Positions 44,701 through 56,600 of a DNA stretch of 64,000 nucleotides are shown in pieces. The notes under the pieces were generated by a model. That model ran no database searches, was not told where the DNA came from, and worked only from the letters and a program-made list of their open reading frames with translations. Location of the stretch: the NCBI GenBank assembly GCA_910591455.2, contig OU342809.1:15424059-15488058 (forward strand). Direction: 5' to 3'. The position numbers were made by a program, and so were the translations under genes. The stretch comes from Pholis gunnellus. Its lineage: Eukaryota > Chordata > Actinopteri > Perciformes > Pholidae. How positions within the stretch are numbered: position 1 is the stretch's first letter; every line of letters begins with the position of its first letter.

Positions 44701-47700
44701 ATTTGGGGGTTCTGAAATAATCTTAAACAATTATTTTTCATATGCAAGCTTGTCAAAAATAATGTCTTTTAAAAGCGTATTTTTCCCCAACAGTATTTAT
44801 AATTCAAACTGCAAAATATGTATTCATATTGTATTTCATCACCCGTTTGTTCCTCGTGAGGCCTTTTTATATCGGTTTGTTACAAATGCTGTGTAGTTTA
44901 GAAAACCTCATGTTACTCTGTGCAACCTGAAAGCAGTGGGGTTGTTTCTGCGTCGACATCATGGTTATACTTGGTTAAAGATAGCGACTCTGTATGCTCC
45001 GAGTGTATGAATTGTGTCAAAGAGAAAGCAAAGTTCATTACTTGTGTACCATACATTTGTAAAGTGGGATATCTAGCCTGCATAGTGTGTGCATGGTGTG
45101 TGTATAGCCCAGTTGATTGCCTTGGCTCACATCCATGAAATCCTGTGGGTCTATATTGAGTCTGTGTACGAGTTCAGCGTAACACTGGAGCACCCCCCCC
45201 CCCCCCCCCACAGGGGATTTCGCACACTGGTCACATCCAGTCTGAGCAAAAAGAGGAGCGCTAAGAGATGGAGTGACATCAAAGCTTTAAGTCTAGATTC
45301 AAAAAACAGAGGAGGGAAGAGGAAGTTTGGATTTCTAGAGCAGGGTCTAACTTGAGAACTAAGAACTGAATTTGGTGTCATTAAGACTTACGCTGTGTCA
45401 GATGTTGCCCTTGCAGTCATGTGTCCGCTTCAGTCAAAATTGCATGAAATGTTTCGACAGTAATTTTCAGAAATCAGCCTTAAACACAAACTACTGCATG
45501 ACAACTTCATCATGAATGACATCAAATGTAATACTTGACACATGGTCCAAAAGGTTATGTACCAGAAATGTTCCCATTTCATTCACAGGGTAAGATGATA
45601 CCGTTGTTTTTGTGTGTAGCCTATGAAAGAGAGACATTTTGTCACAGCAGGAAAAGCACAGGTGTGAATGATAAAATAATTGATTGCTCAGTAAGAAGTA
45701 TTTCTTCCTTAGGTAGGTTCCTGAGAGTTGTGATCTAGAAGAATCAAGTGGCAGCAATGCTATGTGCTGTTTACATTCTCTAAATGCTAAGGAAAGGTGC
45801 TTCAATGCTACCTTTCCTTTAGCATAGGGTACATGGACCAACCTTTACAAAAGGAAAGGAGATAATGCCGCCCTTGCAGCAGCAACATTTAAAGCAATGC
45901 GGCAATTTAGCCCTCAAAACATTTGCCGTTGCTAGGTAATTGTACACTATGGATAAATAAAAATAAAACATCCTTCTTAAGATGTGTGATTCTGTTTTAA
46001 ACAGGAATCCTTTCTTGAGTTTTACAGCCTTGAGTTTGTCACTGTAGCCTACTCATCATCTATGTGTTATACTTAAAGTTGCTAGAAAACCCCCAAAAAG
46101 AAAACATTTGTCAGCCATTGTGTTATTGCAGTTAGATGAGCGCCACAGTTGTGAATTCTCCTTCACATCTTCCTCGACCTCATGGCGTTTTCCCATCAAG
46201 GATAAGTGGTTAGGAAAAGACTTGGACGTCATTTTTTTGACTATTCGATCACAGACTTGGAAGTGGCCAGCAAAAAGAACATTTTGAGTCGTCTTGCGCT
46301 GGCCCTTTAAATGCCACACTGGTCACAGCTCATCACAAATTGCATTTGTGTTACTGACAGTGTAAGTTGACAACATGCATTTTATGTCACATTTACACTG
46401 AAATGGTTACATATAGTCATACTTTGGCTGTTGTGGGACAGTCGGAGCGGTGATTGACTGAGCCAGAAACACTTAGGTTTCTGCTAATGCATACTTGCAA
46501 GATAACGAGAAAGAAAGCAAACCCACATGACTCCCTTGCAACAGAACCTTAACACACTCACCTCCCCACCAGTGTCAGACAGTGTGAGGTTGAACAAGGC
46601 TTTGAGCGCCTCCATTGCTCTCTCGTTGTCCTCTGCCGGCATGGGCAGAGCCTGTGGATCTGGACGGGCAGCTTCATAGGGACCAACCCAGCTCACATCC
46701 AGGGTGTGCTCCAGGACCTCCGTCAGTAGTCTCACAGCATGCCATTCTCTCCTCAAAACCCCTCTCACATCAGGTCTCAGTGCAGACACCAGGAAGAGAA
46801 GGCGCAGTGTGAAGAGGCCCACCTCGTGGTGCCATGTGCGGGCTGTACGCAGGGTGGCACAAAGGCCATGAACCAGCTGCACGTCTACACTAACCTGCTG
46901 AGCAGCAGGACTATTGTACACCACGTTGCATAGGCACTTCAAGGCCTCCACCACCACCACCCTCTCCTCCTCCTCTGACTGGGTGTCTTCCTGAGAGATA
47001 TTCTGGTTGTCATCGCCTTCCTCTCCAGCGTTCAGCCTCGCCATTCCTCCCAGGATCAGCATGCCCTCCCTGGTGGCTACAGGTGCGAGGACACGCTTGT
47101 CTCTGGACAGGATGCGGAGTGTCTCCAGACATGTCTTCTGACAGCTAGGCTTCACACGCCTCCCAAGAACTGACAACACACTCTGGCACAGCTTCTGAAA
47201 TATAGATATTATGGATAATAACTTAAGTGGGTTACCTTGATCATATAATAACCAACTGCTCAGTTAACTAGTACTCACACTGCGCAGGGATTCTTCCTTT
47301 TGGTCAAAACTGAAGGTGTGACTGTTCTGAAACAGATAAGATGCTCATTGTGGACACCAAACAACCTGACATGTCACAGTCATTATTACAAATAAACCTC
47401 AGCCTCTTTGAACGGGATTTAGGTTCCCAAATACCTCCAGCAGATAGCTAAAGTATGCTAATATTGCTGTCTAACTCTACGTGCAGTAACATGATTAGTT
47501 AGGGAGCATTAGCATTATCAGCACTAGGACGTTGGCGTTATAAACAACGTTTTAAGGCTTTGATTGTCTCATTCATAGGTTTATGTTTAACGATGCAACA
47601 TTAGAGACAGTATGAGTGTGCCAACATCTTAGCTTAGTCGGCTGGTAAGATGTTTAGCTAATTCAAAGCTAGTTGTTTAGCTAGCTAGCTAGCGTTAGCA

Positions 47701-47832
47701 CCGCAGTTTGTTATGGTGGACGTAAAAACGAGCAGAGTCGCGATTTACCTCTCGAATATACTGCCGCAGAAACTTCTCGATTTCCTCTTCGTCGGCAGTT
47801 TCAAGCTGTGACAAGATAGTATTCAGATCCAT
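38778..47832 (-). CDS. ric8b: RIC8B (synembryn-B), G-alpha chaperone and nucleotide exchange factor
   Basis: Cytosolic armadillo-type protein that folds and activates G-alpha subunits, mainly the Gs/olf class. Ten exons are 47832-47749 (ATG, MDLNTILSQLETADEEE), 47326-47279, 47194-46562, 44479-44385, 42751-42601, 42275-42180, 41942-41798, 41581-41437, 41264-41145 and 38883-38778, giving 540 residues. Family blocks include ETLRILSRDKRVLAPV, ALKCLCNVVYNSP, NNLPVSCLDVLI, FMEKRMDK, GLTPVLSLLTE, RNKLVRLMTHVDMGVKQ and YTGYGNAAGL. The acidic segment SEDENSDTDEYK is the CK2-type site conserved in Ric-8 proteins. The C-terminus ends DSGSDSD. The block KLCQSVLSVL with ILSRDK and the NPITGHVEE stretch resemble RIC8B more than RIC8A, and linkage to rfx4 and tmem263 agrees. 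It is convergent with the sirtuin. Confidence 0.95.
39157..39189. repeat. (CTC)n tract
   Basis: A short CCT/CTC repeat in the last ric8b intron. Confidence 0.85.
39190..40310. promoter_or_regulatory. Conserved-looking non-coding block in the last ric8b intron
   Basis: Between ric8b exons 10 and 9 lies about 1.1 kb with little repeat content and dense homeodomain-type sites (GATTAATTACAGGAT, CCTAATCCAATTATACC, CCCAATTAGGCGATAATTAA, GGCCTAATTGAAGCTGCAGC). It reads like a developmental enhancer, perhaps for nearby rfx4. This is inference from composition and motif density; no alignment was possible. Confidence 0.35.
43417..43600. mobile_element. MITE-like fragment in a ric8b intron
   Basis: CAGGGCTGCACCTCATGAT followed by AT-rich ATTGATTAATAT and TTATCGGATTAATC motifs, as in the copy at 23202-23656. 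The other end is not clear. Confidence 0.45.
45193..45209. repeat. C17 homopolymer
   Basis: Seventeen consecutive C in a ric8b intron. The length is prone to sequencing error. Confidence 0.85.
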
Positions 47833-50800
47833 GGCGGAAATCGGAGGATAGAGTGGTTAGCTTGGTTTGGACGTGGCCAATGGGTGCGATGCAGCTATCT
47901 AGCTAGCTGGCAGGCTAGCCTCTAACGAGAGTGTCAGTGAGGTCTGCTTCTGTCAACAGGGAAACTCCCCTGACTGTGTGACTGTCTCCATCACTTCAGG
48001 GCTGCTCTTCACTGCCACTGACATTACAAATATACAGTTTTCTAAGATATATATTTATATATATATTCGGGTTTATAAGCCTCTACGTGTCAGTTTTATA
48101 TGTGTGAAACATTTGGGACGAAAACGCATGGTTTAATATATTATATTGAATGTATCACTATTTCAATATGGCAACAGGTTTGACGGGAAACATGCAGGGA
48201 AAACATTTTACTTGTATGCAACATATTAGTATGAGAGTATGCAATTAATATTTCCTTTGTGGCTCATGTTGTGGAATTTGAATATGAAGGCGATCATTAA
48301 TAATGTAATTGATTCCTTCACAATATATTATACCATGTTGTGTCAGAGGTTTGGGTTGCAACAAGTGTCAAAAAGCCTTTTTTAATGGGAAAAGCTTGCC
48401 TGTATATTCGTCTTTGACAGTCAGGAATATCATGTTCACCTGTGAAACTGACTATGTGGCCTATACAAAGCTATTTATTTATGAAACAGAAGGTAATTTT
48501 CCACATTTACGCTTATCTGAATAAAAAACATATACCCATTCAACTGGTGGGTTGCCAATGGTGTTTTTGTTACATCTGTGAAGCATCACAGATTAAGAAA
48601 ATATTAATCTAAATTGTTTTATTGATTTGTGGACTTATAGAGGAATATAGAAAATAGAAGAATTGACTGGATACAGTGAGTGAGGTGATGGCGCTTCAGA
48701 TCCGTCTGTACAGAGAAAAACCCCACAGTTGGGTAGGTGTCATACACAGATCCTGGAACCACTTCTGTGACTCTGCAGAACGAATAGACCTCATGACGTA
48801 CTGGTGAATCACTGCCACTATCCATGTCATTAACTGGGCTCAGGATATGTGTTGTCTGCAGTTGCCTCACATTAACAACCTCCAGGGTTTGAACCTTAAT
48901 TTGTATGTTTTCTCTTTGTCGCTGTAATCTTCCTTTATCAGTACAAAGACATGCACATGGATCGGAGAATCTAAACTACCGATAGCTGTGAGTGTAGATA
49001 TGTCCTTTTTCCTCCGAATAAACGTTCCCACAGGTCAGTTCCCCTTCATGACCATGAACAGTAATATTTCTAATATTCCAATATTATAGCCACTCACAAA
49101 TCTTACAGTATACATACAGATACAGTGAGTTTAGGAATGTTAACCCAGTGTGAAAGTTTAAATCAAATTGATAAGATACATTTTTTCTATTTTAGTTTCA
49201 TTTCAGATATATGCTTGACTCAGTGAGTTATAGACTAATTTTAAAGCGCATGAAAAGGGAGCGACTTGTTGTAACCACTGTGTAAGCAGGCAGGCATACG
49301 CTAGTGTAAGCAGTGTCTTGGTTATGTCAGAGATAAGACCTTCAGGTCATGCAGCAGGTTTCTCACATCAAAAAGTGCATATACCCAGGATCAGCAATCC
49401 TTCTCTGAAATCTTAAGCAGATATTGATATTGACACTCAGGTCAGATGATTAAACCACAACAGTGGGTTGCCATTTTTTCTGTTCTTAACAGGTTTTAGT
49501 GAATTCAAAGTCTCGGTTTAGAATCCTGCAGGATTTTGGAGACGAAACACTGAAGATCTATGTTCCAATAAAAACAAATCTCTGCAGGGGTCAGAGGTCA
49601 AAGGTCATGGGACTGAGGTACAATGACCCCAGCACACCAGGACATTCTCTCTATAGAAATGTAATTCTTTCTGCAGTGTGGCTCTTGTGCGACTGGCCCA
49701 ACCCCCCACTGTGTTGTCACTGCATGGAGAGAGAAGTAACAATAAGCTCAGACTACTTCAGAACATTTTCTTTGTTTTCCAAAACGTAAACTGGAGATTC
49801 GATTAACGGCAAACGTGGAGTGATACATTTTCAGAAGTAACACATGTCAGTAGGTATAAAGTCAATCTATTTAGCAAATTAAAGAAATCTACCTTAAATA
49901 ATTGTAATAAAAACTTTTACCACATAGAAAGGAAAGAAAGAGCAGGACTTAATCAATCAACGAGCAGACTTTGTGCCAGTGCCCACATTGATTATGAATA
50001 TTGAATAGATACAATAATATGTTTCGTTAAATTGCGTTAGACAGAGTTGAAAAAGGAAGACAAGTGGACAAAGACTTTAAATTGTCACCACAGACGGTTT
50101 CCAGTGCTTTTATTTACAGAAAAGTGACTAGACTTCATGTTACTGTACACTTTGATAATTTCCCTTTTTATAAATACCCATAGGGTAATAGGTCCTCAGT
50201 AGCTTTGAGTGCATTATAAAACACACAACCCTAGGTTAATGCGTCTTTCACTTACCATACAAAACAGAGAACAAAGTACCAATTGTAACATAGAAAATAA
50301 AGGATACACCATGTTACAAAGTTACAGAAAATACATACTATATATATATATATATGTATATATAGTCACAGTAAAACAGCAAAAAATCTTGCAACAGAAT
50401 ACACACGCACAGCTGTTTTTGAGTCACTGCATTCAATCATTTAAAAAACTATCAAGATGGAGACACCTTAACACACCGATCAAGGAGTTTATATCTGTCT
50501 TGTGTTTTGGCTTTGTGCCACTGTATGTAACTGGTGTCCCAGAAGAACTTTAAGGCAGTACAGTTCATCCACATCCTGCAGCAAACAAAGCTGCTGCAGC
50601 GAGTTCATGACAAGATGCTGCACAATGCTGAGCAACAAGAGGAGACAGCGGTGTCACTGAGATTGTACTGGTGTCAGTGAAGGCTTACAGCACCCTGATC
50701 CGTCAGTCACTGACAAAACTGAGGGTTGGTGGGATGATCTGTGTGCTGACTTGTGAGACTGACGAGGGAAACAGAGGTGGACGTTCCTTAAAACAAAGGC

Positions 50801-51103
50801 ACAGCTTGGCAGCAGCATTGCACTCCTAAAATGATTTTTGCTGCAAGTTCATTCTATATGATTTGAATTTTTTCCTCCAGCAGTGAGCAACAACATCTAT
50901 TTTAATAAACCTCTGCACAAGTTACATCACAATCATCAGTGATTCAGAGACTTTTTAAATTGTCAGTACGTCCATACCATGATTCCTATTACTATGTACT
51001 CTCTGCTCCTCCGTTTTCATGTACTTGATTGGAAGTGTTCAGAGACGTTGCATCCACCAGTTTGGCAGGCCTAGAGCTTTTACACAGGTGTCCAGAGCAT
51101 TGT
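47833..51103. other. ric8b upstream / rfx4 downstream stretch
   Basis: Ric8b promoter DNA is followed by AT-rich DNA with no supported gene. It contains a double DR1 nuclear-receptor-like motif at 49588-49607. A minus-strand AATAAA at about 50109-50114 is a candidate rfx4 polyadenylation site, implying an rfx4 3' UTR of about 1 kb. Confidence 0.45.
49588..49607 (+). promoter_or_regulatory. Two overlapping DR1 nuclear-receptor-like sites
   Basis: GGGTCA-G-AGGTCA-A-AGGTCA gives three half-sites with one-base spacers. This is the arrangement bound by RXR heterodimers with PPAR, and by HNF4 or COUP-TF. It lies about 1.8 kb upstream of the ric8b ATG. Function is not shown. Confidence 0.4.
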
Positions 51104-53570
51104 TTATTTTGCCCAGCCCGTGGTGGCTTCTCCGTTGATGTAGGCAAAGCCGGGGAAATGCTGCGAGTGTTCGTACTCTGAGTTCCTGCGTGGGCCCAGG
51201 GGAGAGTAAAGGTCCCCAGAGGTGGCATAGCGGGATGAATGCATAGGTGGGCTGGTGTAACAGGTGTTAGCTGGCGACACATCTGGCCACCGGGGGGCGA
51301 CGGGTGCAGGGTGTAACCGGGGAGTGCTGCCCATCAAGCAAGGCTCCATTCGAGACATCTGGCCGTTGAGCTGGTACTGAGGAAGGGAAGAAGAGGAGGA
51401 AAGAAGTTATGGTGATGCAGCAATGTCTACTATTGAGAGAAGCTTCAAATTTACAGTAAAACCTCAACAAACGTTTATTTTCATAGCCAATTAATCTGCT
51501 GATTGTTGTCTCTATTGTGCCTAAAATCTAAATATATTCAGTTTACTATCATATAACACGAAAGAAAAGCATTACATCAGAGCATTTAGAAGGCAGAACC
51601 GTTAAATGTTTGGTTTTCTTCTTGAAAAGTGACTCAAACGATTAATCAGGTATCACAATAGTTTCAGATTCACTTTTTGTGACTTGCCTAATTAATCAAG
51701 TAATATGTTATATCTTTAATCAGTCAGTTGACTGTTAAATGATATCTTATTTAAATGTTAAGGACGAAGGAAAATTGCTTTCTTTTTTTAGAGTTAGATG
51801 AGAGGCTCAAAACCACTCTCAAATCTGTCTGTTAAATATGAGGCTCACTCAGCCGGTTAGCTTAGCTTAGCTTAGCACAAAGGCTAGAAACAGAGTGGCT
51901 CTGTCCCAGTGCACATAACCGTCTGTAAAATAAAAAAAAATGCTTTCATATTTAGTTTTTTGTACTGATTAAACAAACACGATTGAACATGTTAGAGGTG
52001 CTGGTAAGCCGTCTTGGCCACCTTAGGAAAAAGCCATGCTAGCTGTTTCTTTCTGTCTCCAGTCTTTATGCTAAGCTAATCAGCTGCTGGCTATAGCCTT
52101 ATATTCCATGAACAGAGATGAACAAAGATAGTGGTATCAATCTAACTGTTGGCAAAAAAAAAGCAAACAAGTGCATTTCCCAAAATATAAAACTATTCCT
52201 TTAAGATAAAAAAGCTGCAAGGAATAAACTGTTGGAGAAATACTGAATCATTTATTGACTGATTGGATTAGAAGTAATCAAACCCTAACATGCTGATTAA
52301 ATACTGTTTCAAGACAGTTCTCAATCAGCTTATATAAAATACCCACCATGTGTACATTTTTAATTGTAGTATCTGAATTCACACCAGGTCGCTGAACCCA
52401 ACACACTCGCAGAACATGTACAGAGGACGTGACCTCGGTGTCCTCAAAGGAAGCTATAGCGCTCCTGATGTCATATTTGATACTGCGTTAGACCTGGAGC
52501 GGTGTATTGTGTGAGATGACCCTGCCGATGGTAATTTCCTGTCAGGGGAAATTGCTTCACAAGATGGACCACAATGGTCGAAATAGAAAATTAAGTCACT
52601 TAAGAAAATTAGACATCAGTGGTTTTCCTGTGTTATTTGTGTTGCCTATGGTGACTGAACCCACACAGCTCTGACTAAATCTGCCTGTTGACAAAAATAT
52701 TTTGGACAGATGGGGATCCGACGAGGTTTTGTGTTCGTCTCAGCTCCGTCCACAACCTCTCACACGGACAAAGCGCAGGCATTGTGCCCGATTTAAGCTC
52801 AGACAGGCTTTAAAAAAAAAAAGTGGAAGTAGGACCCTATTTCCCTTTTCTCACTAAATATAAACACGACAGTCGATTCCATTATGAGGGATCACGGCAT
52901 GGAAAAAGACAGTCAGTGCAGGTCAGAGAGCAGAACAGACGGCTCAGCTGCCTCTTGTTCACAAGCAGAAAAGAGACCATTGAATAACAATATTTTAATA
53001 AACGCCCCCTTGCCCTGCTCTGTGGCCACTGGCTCAAACAGATGAAGAGACTATTGAGAGCTGGAAAGAGAAGTAACAGAGCAGGGCCCCTCTTGGCCCC
53101 GGCCGAGCCACCTTTCACTGTCTGCTTCCGCTGTGTGGAGAGGGTGATTCGGGGACTTTTAGAAACACTGCGACCGCTGAGGCCCAGCTGATCTCCTCCC
53201 ACTATAAAGGCAGAAGAGGCTGGAGGGCCCTTGACAGGAAATTACCATCAAAAGAGTAAACTCACACCAGTCGCTACACAAGCTGTAACATCAGTGACTC
53301 CGTCACATCCTAACCACCATTTCTTTCCTCAAATTTAAATCTTCAGTCTTCTACTTACTTTGCTGCAAAGTGTACCAAGACGTGCTTCAAGCATCTCACA
53401 CATAGCCTATGAACTGTGTACTACCTATTGATGCTCTCTTTCTGGGCACATCAGTGCACACATGCTTCTTCTTCTTCTTCCACTTCTTACAATGTAAATA
53501 ACCAACATGGCACAGTTGCACACAGCTCTGTATTGTGGATGCATACAGTTAAGTTACAGTTTAGGCACGC

Positions 53571-53649
<79 letters not shown>

Positions 53650-56600
53650 CTCTATGGCCATCAGCGTAATCTGCAGCTTTAACTGGACTTGATACTTGTA
53701 CTTTACTTTAGTATTTCTATTTAATGCTACTTTACTCTTATACTTATCTATATTTCAGAGGTAAATATTGAACGTTTGACTCCAGCTACATAGAACTAGC
53801 TATGTTGCAGATTAAGATTTTACATAGAAAGTAGATGACCTTATAAAATATGATGAACTGTTATAGATGAAACCACCCAACAGTAAGTAGAAACTTAGTC
53901 CACCTCGACCAACTGCAACTTTAAATTACAAATCATATGTTATGTATTTTATGTATCAATAATGCTAACACGCATAATAACACATAATAATCTGAAGAGT
54001 TGTTTTTGCAGAAAGATTATTTTAACTTTTGAATGTCTAAGTTAATTTTTGTGGATAATACTTCTCGACTCAAACTGATCCACATTCACTTAGAACATTC
54101 CTTAATTTAATAGCATTCATTTATAATACTATCAAACCTCAGTTCTTGACTGGGACTGACCTGTGCAGATGACCGGTAGGCGGAATAGTGGAGGGGGGCT
54201 GTGATCGCCGGCTCATGGGCCAGACTGGGATACTGGCTCTGGATGGAGTGAGGATGCTGGTTGGCATAGCTGCCATAGTTGTAGCTACCAGTATACCTAG
54301 AATGGAGGTGGTAGAAAACCCATCAAAGAAATTCTCCAACAAAAAGAAAATGAATCTTAATACCAAAATCATAATTACCCATGCTCCTCTCTGTAGACAG
54401 GCATCCGGGGGGTGGAGGATGGTGATGGGACTGGAGCGCTGTTACTCATACAGGACAGCTGCTGTCCGGCCTCTGGAGTGGAGCCGCCGGCTGTTGTCAC
54501 TGTGTATGTAAGGGACCAGGTATATGACTGAACAGCGCCTGGTAGACACATATATGGACACAAAGAGAATGTGTTGGCTCAAAGAAACTATGTGCAGTGA
54601 GACTTCTGCTTATTTAGGATGTCTGTGTGACCTGTGAGGCCTGTCTAACCTGTGGTGGGGGTGACTCCGGTGTACTCCGGGGACACGGCTGCTGTGGGGG
54701 AGCTGGCCGAGGAAACGCCCACAGAGTGGACTGACCGAGCGGGAGAGAAAGATCCTGGAGACGGGGAGGTTGGGGTGGTTTCTGTCAGCGGGAATTCCTC
54801 CTCTCTCTCTGCTGAAGGTGTAAAGAGAGGACAGACCATTACACAATCTGATACAGTAAGAAAATATGCAAAAAGTTAAAAAAGTCAAAAAAAGCTGACA
54901 TCTAATTATTTGATTTGTTATAAGATAAGATGATCCTTTATTATTCCCACAGCGGGGAAATTGTATATGTATTAAATAGTGCATTTATAAATGTTAAAGA
55001 CACAACATATGTCAGTATCAACATGAGTAAACAGTAATAGCACAATCCTGGACTAGTAAGAATAAATGACCTCAGTGGAGCGCTACACACACAGATCAAT
55101 GTTTCAAGCGGTAAAGTGAATATACGTTTATACTTCCACACAGAGGGAACTCCAAAGAGAAAGAAGTTCATTATTTCTAGAAACAAATACCAACTAAAGA
55201 ATATTTCCACCACTGATTATTGTGCTGGGGATTTTCTCAATCAACCGAATACTGACGGTGCAAAGAAAAGAGGCAAAACAAAAGTAAAAAATGGACATCA
55301 TAATTTCCTAAAGCTCGAGGCAATGTCTTCCATTTCCTTGTTTTATCCGACCAGCAGTCCAAAACCAAAGCTATTTAGCAAATCTTCACAATTCCTGAGC
55401 TGGAACTGAATGTTTGGGATTTTTGCTTGAAAAACTTTAACGATTAAAAGAAATAACAGTACTTTATTCTTGGAAACCTCCTACTACTACACAAGACATT
55501 TCTCAGCTGTTCTGCCATTATTCACTGATTAGACCTCCAGGTAGCGGTCTTACCTGTGCTGCCCTCTACCTTCATGGCCTTCATGAGTTCGTTGGCTCTC
55601 TCCTGGCAGTGCAGGGACTCCAGCAGGTAAAGCACATAATCATCAAACATGAGGTGGATCAGGTGGAAGGACCCTGCGTACGGATAAGACAGGATGAGTT
55701 CTTTACCCATAAAGAAAACTCAGAGGTGATGTGGAAGTTATTGTGTGGAAGCACATGCTGACAGTGAGACTTGGTTATGTGGAAAGAAACCAAAGGGCTA
55801 TTTGTGTTTAGGGTTAGGACATAAAGGATGATGACCGTTAAGACTGAAGGATTTCTAAAGCAAGAGTGATGACATCACATCCTGCAGACTGACAGGAGGG
55901 CCGCTGTTATTAAAAAGAAGCGAGTGCGCTTGTTTCCGTGTACAGAGTCAGTGCCAGAAATATGTCAGCTGACCCCGGGGTCGCACGGAAGATGAGACCG
56001 TGGCATGTGAGGGAGTGTCACAATTGTGTCATTGTGCGGGTCGCTGTTGCCGCCGTGCGCACAATAAACACTTGTGGCTATTCAGGGGAGCGGGTTGTAA
56101 CACTGACCGGTTATAAAATGGAAAAGACAGGCAAACACATCAAGAGAGGGGAGGGGAGGCTTTTGTTAATTAGCTGTTTGTGCACAGAGACCTGTTTTAT
56201 CAAAACACTGCAACCAGCTGTGTCTTTGATATTCACAGACAGGGCCAAAGGACACAAGTAGAGGAAAGAGAAGCCATTTTCTTTTCTTTCATCTTTACAA
56301 CTCTTCACTTATTGCAAACCTTGGGGGTGCACAACAATCTATCAAAGTGGCCATTTTACTTTTACATTTATGTTTTTCCTCTCTCTTTATTTCAGACATG
56401 AGATCCATACTTTAGAGGAATCGAGAAATGGTTATTTGGTTGCACAGAACCCTGTATGAAGTTTATAAACGTACACCAGTTCAGTGGTGATATGGACATC
56501 AATGTCAGATGACTAGAATATCGTTAACTGGGACATTTTACATGAACATCTCTGGATTAAAGAGTGCAAAATCTTTATTTTGGTATGATTTATTTTTTGT

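Noticed and set aside
46615..46933. Plus-strand frames opposite ric8b exon 3
   Set aside because: They are shadows of a strongly supported coding exon on the other strand.
49499..49789. 96-residue open frame upstream of ric8b
   Set aside because: Starts at GTG; no domain and no convincing splice sites.
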